DNA of 64,000 nt from Perkinsus olseni (taxonomy: Eukaryota; Perkinsozoa; Perkinsida; Perkinsidae), in NCBI GenBank assembly GCA_013115135.1, contig JABANP010000199.1, positions 1-64,000 of the forward strand, read 5' to 3'. A program made the position numbers and the translations under genes. This document shows, piece by piece, positions 48,020 to 58,432 of the stretch. The notes beneath the pieces are model-generated. The model made no database searches, was not told the origin of the DNA, and was given only the letters and a program-made list of their open reading frames with translations. Numbering within the stretch: the stretch's first letter is position 1; the number at the start of each line of letters is the position of its first letter.

Positions 48020-50710
48020 ATGTCCACTGATGTCCCACGTTTCAGCCGCTTCCGCCTGCTGAACGCCCTCTATGCTGGAGTTATGGCCGGGGTCATGGCA
48101 GGACCGATGTTCATCTCCCAGTTTCAAGCAGTTTTTGATGAGATCATCATGGTGAGCGTCGGGAGACAATTCTGTTCGTTTGAATTTCTTCACCGTTTCT
48201 GCCGATATACTTTCTCGTATGTCTCGAAGTGGCGTCTCGGGCCTGTGCGTGACTTAAACTCCGCTTGTCCTTTCAGGCACTCGGTATGATATGGGCAGTC
48301 CGCTGTAGTTCTCTGAGTTTCCCTGTCACCTGCTCAACCTCGTGGGAGGTACTTATTGCTTGCCTCATTGGAGCTGCGATAATTGCGGTTGTCATGCCGC
48401 TCACCACCGTGATATGCAGCGGAACTTTCAATCTCTACGTTTGCGCCGTCGTTACCTTACCGTTCTGCTTTGCCGTCTCCATGGCCGCTCCGTGCAACAA
48501 GTGCAAACTGGTGCAGTTGTACGATTATAAAACTACATTGACGGTGGTCTACCTAGGGCTCTTCTTTTGCGAAGGGAGATTTGCGGCTCCGAGTGGTATC
48601 GGTGCTCGCCGTCAGTGCATGGTCTACTCTTGTCCCTCTCTTGTTGACGGCCACGTTAAAGGCGCTACGAGCTCTGCCGAGGAGCGCCCCGCCTCCTATG
48701 CCTGTTTTTGAGGGAGCGGCTGCGTCATATTTGGAGACCTGTGTCATGTTTATCTTGGAAGGCGAGTTGCATCAGGAGGAGTTGGAGCGAAACGGGATTG
48801 CCTCAGTGAAGCCAGGCGCAACCTGCTACGTTCTACCACCTGTGCGGATCTCGAGTTCACCGTATTTCGGATGTCGAGTCTTTTATACACACTAAGGCGA
48901 TCATCTAGGTTTACACCGTTCAACACAGTTGCTGTGAAACATCTGTGGGTCCACCTAGAACGGGATCTGTTCCAGATGGTATCGGCCATGATCGCGATCT
49001 TGCGCCGGGAGGACAGCCCGATGGAGTCCGCCCAGTTGCGCGAGCGATCGCAGGAGATTGCCGGCGAGATCCGCGACAGAATCATAAAATACACTCGCGG
49101 CGTGGCCAAGGGCAGTGCTGACCTCATCCCGGTGCATGAGCTTATCAGAATGGGAGCACGTGATGCTTTCGATCACGCGACTCGCGAAGGTTGTCGCCGA
49201 CTACTCCGAGATCAAGCTGAAGATCGTGACGGAGAACGAGTTTCATCTCGAGAATTTCGTGAGTCATCCTGTCTTACATTCGCTGGTACTGTTGCTTTCA
49301 GATTCCGGTACACCCTCTCGTATGGAGATTGTCGGCTTGGATCAAAGAGCCTCTTTACCCGGCCGACACTACATGGTTCGAACGGCTGTGGTTCCCTGTC
49401 AGGCTGACTGCGTCTCTCACGATACTGACTTTGAGTATATTGGGTGCTGCTGAGGACTACCCTGACCTTAGAGCGGAAGGATTCTGGATTCTTATGCCCG
49501 GTATCAGCTGCTTCCTCTCGACAGTGGGCTCTACCTTGAGCACGGGCGTGCGGCGTCTCCTCGGCGTCATAGTTGGTGGTGTGCTCGCTATAATAGCGAC
49601 GTCAGTCCACCCGAACAACGAGGCCGCGTTCATAGTTGAGATATTCGTGGTCGCTACGGCAACGAGGTTCCTGGTTGTTGATTCTACAATAGGATACGCC
49701 GGGATGCAGATGTTCATCACATTCATAGTGGTTGCGGTGGTCAGCGGAATCGATGCTGAGATAACGCCAACGACGAGAATCTCCATGGCTGCTGTGCGGA
49801 TGCTCTATACGGTGATCGGCCTGACAGCCACTCTGATGCTTTCTCTACTCACTGTACCCGTCTTCATCTGTCGAGAGTTATCGTGCAGGACTGCCGATGA
49901 GATCCGGTCTCTCGGGTGAAGTTGTCGTGCATGGAATCACAGCTCTCACAGCATCGGCTGAGGCCGGCTCATCACCGAGATGCTCAAGTGCCGACCTAGG
50001 GTCGGTGGTTTCTACTGGGAACCTCATCTTGCAGAGGGAGACAGCGAGAGCGACGGCGACGAGTGGTGCGGAAGAGGAAAACACACTGTTGCGGTTCGTC
50101 AGCGTGAACGCATCCAGATGCCAAATTAGCGCAGGCAGAATTATCTCCGCTCAGCGACAAGTCATGAGAGTCTCTCGGTGTTCCATGTCTGTCTGTATTA
50201 GTTTAGAGTGCTGCATGCATTCGATAGGCGCGACTGCTCGCAAGCATTTGCTCCTGCCGGCTCGAGAGACTTTGGATGGCGTCGCTACGGCGATGTTGAA
50301 GTCGTCAATCGAGCTTGAGGGCCTTGTTACGTGGGCGAAGCGCTGCTGCCCGAGTGATAGAAGCCACCGAGGAGCTTGTTCGGGCTATGGGGGTGGCTCT
50401 CACCCATTTTGAGGACCTACACAGGGAACTACTATTCAGCAAGACTTGGGCTATTGATGGGGACGTTATGGACTCCACTAAGTTGGTCGAAGCGCTATCG
50501 AGTGGTGGTGGGGTCGGGCTCCATGAAGGTTTGTATGCTCTTACTAGTTTTGTTGCAGAATGGCTAGCCCTTGTTAACGCGCTCCTGGGTTGCAGCATCA
50601 CTGTGAGCCCACCCCGTGAACACGAGACGCGGATGAAGCGTTTCGTAAAAACTACCACCTCCGCAAGGGCTCGATCACGTGCCTACTCTGAGCAGCTGGG
50701 GAGCCGGTAA
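48020..50710 (+). CDS. FUSC/ALMT-like transporter, copy 10 (group D, most broken)
   Basis: Exon 1 is 48020-48151 (MSTDVPRFSRFRLLNALYAG). Intron 1 is 48152-48276. Exon 2 begins ALGMIWAVRCSSLSFPVTCS. Intron 2 is 49259-49301 (43 bases, the shortest in the family). Exon 3 begins IPVHPLVWRLSAWIKEPLYP. Five breaks: +1 near 48580, -1 near 48792, +1 near 49152, +1 near 49914 and +1 near 50332. Module 2 has lost the usual Lys (GSTLSTGVRRLLGVIVGGVL). The C-terminal domain has SSGGGVGLHEGLYALTSFVA, then EW. The number of breaks plus the altered signature make it the best candidate for a decaying copy. About 841 residues if read through. Confidence 0.75.
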
Positions 50711-51547
50711 ACTTGACGAGTGATCAGCTCCTCCGCGGAATGATTACAGTTCGAAATCGCTCGAGTTTAAAGCTTGCCAGCGGCTGAGCTAGCTGCCACA
50801 CGATTTACTTTTTCTTGACACATATTTTGTTTTTATTTGTTTTCTTCCCGTTGCGTTCAAGTCGTTCCAGATTATCTACCGGCTAGGGTCTCATAACGTC
50901 AACAACGATTTCGTAGAAAGTTGGTAAGACGCTCCGTATCTTTCGTCCTTCGAGGATATCGTGACCAGTACTTTCCGCCAGGCGTGCGTATTCCCTTCCC
51001 GTATTCCTATTCCTTTACAGGAGGACGCTCGCATGATTATGGGATGGAAATTATTTACCGGAAAACCTTCATGTACCTTATTTACCGGAAAACCTTCATG
51101 TACCTTATTTACCGGAAAACCTTCATGTACCTTATTTACCGGAAAACCTTCATGTACCTTATTTACCGGAAAACCTTCATGTACCTTATTTACCGGAAAA
51201 CCTTCATGTACCTTATTTACCGGAAAACCTTCATGTACCTTATTTACCGGAAAACCTTCATGTACCTTATTTACCGGAAAACCTTCATGTACCTTATTTA
51301 CCGGAAAACCTTTATGTACCTTATTTACTGGAACAAGTTGTTTCTGAAGACGTCGGCGGCGAGCGAATCTGTCCTATCGGTTCTTCGCTGTGCGCGCACA
51401 CTCGGCAAAAGATTCAGCACTTGCTCTGATCGAGTTACTCGAGGTTGACCGGTAGCCTGCGCACTATGGGATCAATTCTTTTTGTTATTGAAGCTCATCT
51501 ACATGAGATTTGTTTTTCCGATTCGCAGCTTTTTTTGTAACGATATC
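50711..51547. other. Spacer between copies 10 and 11, with minisatellite
   Basis: Holds the 27-base minisatellite at 51051-51333. The long open frames over it come from the repeat and are not evidence of a gene. Confidence 0.7.
51051..51333. repeat. 27-base minisatellite, 10 full units plus a partial
   Basis: The unit TTATTTACCGGAAAACCTTC plus ATGTACC repeats without gaps from 51051 to 51320. Only the last full unit differs (one C to T), and a diverged partial unit follows. Because 27 is a multiple of three and the unit lacks stops, all three forward frames are open. There are no spacers, so it is not a CRISPR array. Confidence 0.97.
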
Positions 51548-53811
51548 ATGCACACGCCTCTCCTCCAGCCCCTTAATGGCCTATCGTGCGGTAAGGGGTA
51601 CTCCAAAGACGGGTGTTGGGGTTTGACACCTCGATCAATCGCGGAGCTGCAGACTGCTGCTTTCACCGGCATTACGGTGTGCTTGACCTCCACCACGGTC
51701 TTCAGCTCCAGCATATCGTCCATTTTCCCGCCACAATTTATGGTGAGTTCCGTGGCCCATCGGTATGGGTTTGCCTTGTTCTCTCGAAATATCTTTCTGT
51801 GTCTCAGATTCTCGGTCTGGCTGGTGCTCTCATAGTGTCCTACCTCGACCTCAAGTTATCAATTGAATGGTCTTTGAAGACGACCGTTGCGTCCTGGCTG
51901 GGGTGCGCCTGTGGCTGCCTGATCGTCTATGCGGTTTCTGCTCTGAATCAAGGAGACTATAATCCTTATTTTGGTATTTTATTGGCTGTACCATCTTCGT
52001 TTCTTCTATCGTTAGCAGATCAAGCGGGTGAAGTCTATTGCAAATTGAGTTCCGTCTATCGAGGCGACAAGGCCCTGCTCCTGCTCATCATCCCTGTTGT
52101 CTTCGGTGGCGATGCCCCCTACTGGTCTGCCATCACCGCTGCTGTCGGTTATACCATCGGGTCGTTTATCCCTCTGCTGGGGACGCTCTGTCTGTGGTCC
52201 ATCGGTGTGCTGCCCGATACTCGTTTGGAATCTCTAAAAGGACTCAGCCTCATACTAGCGGACTACTTCGATGAAGTCGCCTCTCTACGGCGTGATAGGG
52301 ACCATCAAGTAGCCGTTCTACGACGGATGTGGGATGGCTTGTACAAGGCCAGCACTGATGCTGCAGTTTCAACGACTGACTTGAAGCTACGTGGCACTAT
52401 CTGGTCTATGGTCGCCTGCCTGTCTACGGTACGAAGGTCCTCGCGACGTCGTGCCATGAATGCTGAGCTACTAGAAAGCCTATGGTTGCCCTTTGAGGGT
52501 CAAATCGTGTCGCTTCGCCAGAAGGTGGTGTCTTCACTGAGAATGTGGGACTCGCTGGACGTGGCGGACGATGATAAAATCCTTGAGGCTGCTAACGAGT
52601 TGAGCATTTCTGTTGAAGAATGTCTCGCTCGAGCTGATATTTCGACTGGACCAGAGTTGGGCAATTTTGAATTTGTCGTGAATGAAATGGTGAAGTTTTC
52701 TCTTCTGGCTCACGAGTTCCTCGTCCGAGTCAAGAGCCCGAGCGAAGAATCTTCGTGTGCTGCCAAGGTCGTTGACTGGTTCAGACAGCCTCTGTTTGCG
52801 CCGGTGAACCCTGAGATTACCTGGAGGGTTCGCTTCGCCTACCCGTTGAGGGCCGCGGTCACTGTTCCTCTGGTCGCCCTATTCATCGTCATTGGTGGGC
52901 AGTACTCTACCATACTCGCCCACTATGGCCTGTGGATGATGCTTCCTTGTCTATTCTGTTTTCTGCCCACACCTGGTGCGTCTATCCGGAAAGGACTCAG
53001 GCGTATTGTGGGCACCGTTGTAGCATCTGTTTTGGCAGTAGTATGTGTTAGTATGCATCCCAATAATGACGGTATCTTTCTGTGTGAGCTTTTTGTCTTT
53101 TCTGTCATAGCAAAGTTGATGTTCTTCCACGAAACTCTGCAATATTCGGGATTGGTTTTTGGCTTCACTTGGATTATTGTAGGGCTAGGTCCCGGAATCG
53201 ACACTGGCTTGCCCGTTGGCAGCAAGGTCTCGCGCGCCGTTCATCGGATGGACATGACCGTCGCCGGCGTTATTCTTTCGATCATCCTGACCTCTTTGAT
53301 TTCTCCTGTATTTGCCAACAAGCGTTTGCGCAGAGCGACAGTGCGCTCGCTTGAGCTTGTTTCTAATTCGGTTGCCAACTCGTGCGAGTCTGTGGTCAAT
53401 GAGACTCCATGGAACCGTGAGGCCCTGAGCAAGGATGTACTGAGTGCCGCTATCCTTCTCGGTAGGAGCTATTCTGACCGGCATGCTCAGATTGCCGATG
53501 CTAGGGCCGAGTGTCAGGCTCTGCGGTATCTGTCTCCCACAAGACACTTGCAGCTTGGCCATTTGGTCGCGGCTCAGCATCTACTGGATCGGTTGACGAG
53601 GCAATCTTTGGCCGTAATATCCGCCGTTACTACTTGTCTGGCGACTACTGGGCTGGCGGGTGGGTCTGGGTTCCCCCGCCCTGCTGAAGGCGACTTGTTA
53701 CTCGTGAGCAGCGTCATTCGGCGAAGGTCTGACCTTCTGGTGGCAGCCGTGAAAACGCGGAAGTTCAAGATGGCTGATGTCAGCGACTCGGTTATGCGGA
53801 CCATCTCGTAA
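51548..53811 (+). CDS. FUSC/ALMT-like transporter, copy 11 (group A, C-terminally short)
   Basis: Exon 1 is 51548-51742 (MHTPLLQPLNGLSCGKGYSK to IFPPQFM). The 65-base intron is 51743-51807. One long exon follows from ILGLAGALIVSYLDLKLSIE. As in copy 1 there is no intron before module 2. The signature is PGASIRKGLRRIVGTVVASV. No frame break. It ends SDSVMRTIS at 53811 with about 732 residues, and lacks roughly the last 100-125 residues found in copy 1, including the F-x-x-x-W motif region. Its last 35 bases overlap the predicted start of the NADH dehydrogenase gene in another frame, so the 3' end looks rearranged. Confidence 0.85.
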
Positions 53812-56075
53812 TTTGGTTATCCTCGGGAGTGGATGGGGAGGCTACTCCCTTCTTAAAAAGCTGGATACATCAAAATGGGATAGTGTTACGCGTAAGTCTG
53901 GCATAGCCCTGCCATCCGAGCGTCACGCCTCCTTTCGTCAGTCGTGTCTCCAAGGAACTACTTCCTGTTCACGCCTCTGTTGCCCTCCGTCACAGTTGGT
54001 AGGGAAAGATTGATCTGTCGGGAGAACTGTTGTGCTCTGCTAGGTACAAACGAGCCGAGGAGTATAATAGAACCTCTCAGAAAGATTGTCATGAAGAAGA
54101 ACAAGAAAACAGGCCTGCAAAACACACGATACCTTGAAGTGGATGCCAAGCACTTGGATTTGGCCCGCAAGGTGGGCACACGGTAGTTGTGTGGATCAGG
54201 GAGTCTCGTGGCTTAGGTATGCTATTGTGAGGACATTACTTCGATAAAAGCCACGGATGACCTTGTGGAGGTAACGAGGCTTCATGGCGACTGTGAGCTC
54301 ATCCGAGTAATCTGCATAGGTTCCGTACGATAAGCTGGTCGTGGCAGTCGGGGCTCAGCCGAACACAATGGGAGTCCCAGGAGTCTCTAGAGTACACACA
54401 TTTTTTGAAGGAGATGGATCATGCGCGTTTGATACGGAAGAACGTCCTCGACTCATTTGAGACTGCTTGTACCGCGACGTCGGACGAGCGCAAGAGAGAA
54501 CTCCTGCACTTCGTAGTGGTAATGTGATCTTCGTAATGCTTTCTCACCGAGAGGCTTCGTTGCAATCAGGTCGGCGGAGGGCCCACTGGGGTGGAGTTTG
54601 CGGCGGAATTGAGGGACTTCATCAGGGAAGAAATCAGCCAGGCGTACTGGGAAGTCGCGCAGTGAGGCCGAGCTTCTGTCCATGGACGGGCATGGCTTGT
54701 GAAGGACCCGTGGCTCCTCAGTTTAGCGAAAGTCTCGGTTATACAGTCTGCGGAGAATATCCTCAACACATTCGATGCTGCCATATCTCGCTACGCTACC
54801 GACCACTTCAAGCGGATTGACATCGAAGTGGTGAAGAACTCGAGGTAGTACTCGTCGGAGTGGAGAGGCGCAATCCTTCACTGGTGGCCAGGGATTTAGG
54901 AAATGTTTGTCCTCAGGGTGAAGGCTGTTGAGGCCTCGGCTGTTGTTGTGCAGGACATGGCCACGAAAGAGGAGCACAGGATTCCGTGAGTCTGGCGCAC
55001 GCCAGGCTAACCAGGGAAGCCCCGCTCAGATTCGGAGTATGTGTTTGGGCGGCCGGAATAGCGCCAAGGCCTTTCGCGAAGGATCTGGTAGTCACAAATT
55101 ACCCCAGCGGCGCTGTGTGAAGCCGCAAGTGGCAGATATCTCAGCTGAAAGACTGCCAGCCAGAGAACGGTCGATTGCTCAAAACCACACCTTACCTCGA
55201 GGTCCTCGGCGGCAAAGGAGACCTCTTCGCGATAGGCGACTGCGTAGCTTATCATGAATTTTCACCGACGCCGGTGAGGTTGCCCTGCACAGGCCGGCGT
55301 GGCTGAACCGGAGTTGCTCCCGCTAGCTGAGTCCCTGTTTGATGAGGCTGACATCAACAAGGATGGCAAGATATCTTTTGAGGAGTACAAAGTTATTTAT
55401 AGAAAGATTCGAGAGAGGTGATCGATGCCCTCGATTATTGTCCCACAGTCGGGGATTGGAAGGTTCCCGCTCCTGCAAGGAGCCGGTCCTGAGGAGCGCT
55501 GGAAGCATCACGCTGATACTTACAATGATGGGAAGCCTCTAGAGTACCTCACTCATGACCTTTGGGAGAAAGTATTTCGGAAGAGCCGGACTGGTGAGGT
55601 CCAACGGAACATGCTGTAGGTCCTTGCGAACATGCAGTCGAGCTACAAGGCGATGCCAGCAACAGCCCAGGTTGCTTCTCAACAAGGCAAGACCGTTCAA
55701 TGCACGCTGCTGTGGACTATTGAACTCAGGCGAGTGGCTAGCCGAGTACCTCAGTGGTAGAACGACGACCCCTTTCGAGAGGAATGACAAGGGCATGATG
55801 AGCTACGTCGGAGGTTCGCGCGCCGTCGTGCAGAGCCCCTCTTGCCGGTAGGCCCTCGTGCCGTTTCTTCCTTGATCACCGGTCTCAGGGAACATCACCG
55901 GCGTGTCCACCTTCGCCCTCTGGAGGGGCGTGTATGCGAGCAAGATGGTCTCCTGGAGGTGAACTGGATCCTTCTTGGGATGGCTGAATCGCCCCTGCCC
56001 CTCAGGTGTCGGCACTTGGTCATTTGGGACTGGATAAAGGCCCATATGTACGGCCGTGATCTCTCTAAGATGTGA
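53777..56075 (+). CDS. Type II NADH dehydrogenase with EF-hand
   Basis: Non-proton-pumping NADH:quinone oxidoreductase of mitochondrial membranes, FAD-dependent. Several introns join cleanly: [20 protein letters not shown] (first nucleotide-binding GxGxxG), then across 53892-53941 to [20 protein letters not shown], then across 53999-54043 to [20 protein letters not shown]. Next come [32 protein letters not shown], the second dinucleotide fold [35 protein letters not shown] and [11 protein letters not shown] classical EF-hand follows at about 55327-55417 ([20 protein letters not shown]), as in plant and fungal external, Ca-sensitive enzymes. The C-terminus is [17 protein letters not shown] +1 break lies near 54389. 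The start is odd: the ATG at 53777 lies inside copy 11 and gives only 12 residues before NLVILGSG, with no clear targeting peptide. Confidence 0.85.
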
Positions 56076-56212
56076 CAAGACACATGCTTCCCGACGATTC
56101 AGACTTGTTTGATGCTCTCACTCCTCTCGTGGCGTTACAGTCGACTCAATCCGTTGTCTTGGCTCCGCTGTTCCTTCGTATGTAGAAGTTTCACGGTTTT
56201 GTATTTCATCTA

Positions 56213-56908
56213 ATGGGAGCGTGTTGCTCGACGGATTCGGTTAGCACCTCGCAGCCGAGGAAGCGGCAATCGGTAAGAGGCTCACTCTCCGCGGGCTATA
56301 CCTCACTGCTCCACCTTGCAGGATTATGATTATGCGAGGCGGTTGCAAGCGCAAGAGTATTCCCGGCTCGAGGGGCCAGGAGGCAAATCCTCTGGACGGA
56401 CGAGCTGGGGTTCCGGTAAGGGGGGATGGGCCTTGGTCGGATCTGGCTGTGTCGCCATGTGGCACCGCGTGTGGTCTGTAGGTAGACCGACTGGTAACGG
56501 GTATAATACACTTGAAATGACAGCGGAGGAGAAACGACAAGCAGCAGCCGAAGCAGCAGAGCGTCGAATGAAGGTAAGGCTGGCGACCTTACATACTGGA
56601 TGCATCGTTTCGCATCCGAATGCAGGAGAATCAGGGCCGAGGTTTGGGCAGCTCCGAGAAGGCTGCTCAAATGACGGAGGCAGCTAAGAAGCAGGAACTA
56701 ATCGGACGAATTAGAGAATACTATGCGGTAGGCAACTGGAACCGATACGGCTGTTCTTTCCCGACGAGTCATCTCGAGTCAGGCACGACGACTCGACCCG
56801 CCGCTAGGATTGAATCTAGCGTCAGTTGATCAGCTACGTAAGCACCTGGACTTGCTCAAGAGCGGTAAAATAGATCCAGCGAGTGCAGTCCTCGAGAATA
56901 GCGTCTGA
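56213..56908 (+). CDS. Small MGACC-starting coiled protein, probably acylated
   Basis: Five exons join in phase into about 143 residues. Exon 1 (56213-56272) encodes MGACCSTDSVSTSQPRKRQS: Gly2 suits N-myristoylation and Cys4-Cys5 palmitoylation, so membrane anchoring is likely. Exon 2 (56322-56415) has DYDYARRLQAQEYSRLEGPG. Exons 3 and 4 encode EEKRQAAAEAAERRMK and ENQGRGLGSSEKAAQMTEAA, resembling the VCP-interacting region of small VCP-interacting proteins such as SVIP. Exon 5 (56783-56908) ends with a leucine-rich helix (SVDQLRKHLDLLKSGKIDPA) and NSV. The SVIP likeness is inferred from the MG-C start and the AEAAERR helix only. Confidence 0.6.
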
Positions 56909-57678
56909 GCACGCCACACCACCACAAGATTCACTCTCTACAGTTGACTAATTGCAATATGTCTACCCAAATGCAAGGGGCTATTCTAAACTAACTGTTC
57001 TTGAGTTGGTTGATAGTCGTGTTCGTCGGACGAAGTTCGTCGAACTTCGTCCAACGCGCTCCGAAGAACCAGACGCTTACCGACGCCGCCGTACTATTCT
57101 CGGGCTTACACTAACGATTATGACATGGGGTCAATAATACTGAGGATGCACCCCGCAAGCGGTGGGGAAGTTCTCACAGAAGATTCAGGAACGACCGATG
57201 AGTAACCAATCGCTGCCAGATAGGGCAGCATTATTCTCTCTGATTACTCGTCGCGTCCGATATGGTATGTGCGATATAGTAGACATTCACTATAGCTTTC
57301 CAGAACACACGAAGAATCGAGTCCACAGGTCGAACGCCACAGAGCAGTATTAAACTCGCCACCTAAGTTTTGATCCCCCCCCTATGATAGACCATAATAA
57401 CCACTGAACTCAAGACTGAATATGATGTTCTTGGCTCGGATTGCTAGTGGTACGTAACCGTTACGACGCCATCTATACCCTCTTTAAGCCTCGAACATAA
57501 AGAGAGCGGGCTTGTTGGTGAGCTTCATGTACACAGCAGAGTAGGCTGCGAACCTGTCCTCCTGGTGGGCATCAGTCTGCTCAAGGATACTGAAAAGGAC
57601 AAGAAAATACACACAGAACAGAGCAGCACAAGGGAGATTAGAAAAATCGATCCAGTAGCATGGCGCAGGCTTGGATTA
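56909..57678. other. Intergenic, with a 25-base palindrome
   Basis: Includes the palindrome at 57028-57052. Short frames (56952-57137, 57162-57353) have no recognised features. The 3' region of eS7 lies at the right end. Confidence 0.5.
57028..57052. repeat. 12-bp palindrome with 1-base centre
   Basis: GGACGAAGTTCG and CGAACTTCGTCC flank a single T. It lies about 120 bases after the end of the MGACC gene. Confidence 0.6.
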
Positions 57679-58432
57679 TTACACTTTAAGGGTCTTGCGG
57701 CCATCAGTGGAGACGTGAGTCCTCTTGCCAGTGATCTCAGCGGGTCCGACGATGTCATCGAGCATGGCCTCGTGGACGGAAGTGAGAGTACGGCTGCGCG
57801 GGCGGACCTTGAGGCCGCGGCGACGGAAGTCCTTGTCGAGGATGGTCCTCTGGGCAACAAACATAACCTGCTGCTTGGGGAACTTCTTCTCGAGCTCGTG
57901 GATCAAGCGACCCTGGACCTTCTGGACGGCCTTCCAGACCTGAAAGCACGCAGTTGAATCGAGCAGGGCGGGCTCGTCTCCACACGAGAAACATAGCGGG
58001 AAAGCAGCAAGAATCGACCGCCCGTACTACCCTGGCGGGGAAGAAGACAACGATGGCCTTTCGGTCAGCCTTGACCTCAACCTCCTTGGCGGAAGCGAAG
58101 ACGATACCCCTGACAAAGATCATATACTTCGCGACAAAGCATGGGCGTTGCTCATAGCGAACATTGAAATTGAGAGCCTTGCGACATCACGAGAACACCA
58201 ACATGAAGGAGTCCCATAACGACGATCTAAACTAGGCGAGCTAAGGGGAAGGATGAACTGCCGACACAACAATGAGACCATGAGCTGTCCTCCCGTTCAA
58301 GTACTACTTAAGGAGGACCTTCATCTCGATGTTGCTGGCCTCGATCTCAGTCATAGCCCTGGCGACATTCTGCTCCAACTCGGTGAGGGCACGGCCGGGA
58401 GCCTTTACAATCTTTTCAGTAACCGCAGACAT
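57679..58432 (-). CDS. Ribosomal protein eS7
   Basis: Small-subunit ribosomal protein of the eukaryotic 40S subunit. Starts at 58432 with [20 protein letters not shown], continuing [13 protein letters not shown]. After an intron comes [20 protein letters not shown], then [20 protein letters not shown]. After another intron comes [20 protein letters not shown] and [20 protein letters not shown], ending GRKTLKV. Compared with animal eS7 the extreme C-terminal residues after IKV are absent. The segment [11 protein letters not shown] may be partly intron. Transcribed away from uL18, with about 400 bases between them. Confidence 0.9.

Noticed and set aside
51051..51333. CRISPR-like regular repeat
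   Set aside because: The units abut with no spacers; it is a simple minisatellite in a eukaryotic setting.
50921..51448. Repeat-containing 175-residue protein over the minisatellite
   Set aside because: The frame is open only because the 27-base unit lacks stops in all forward frames; no start or splice context supports it.
19522..53811. Bacterial operon for efflux pumps
   Set aside because: Conserved spliceosomal introns with GT-AG ends and no ribosome-binding sites rule out a bacterial operon.
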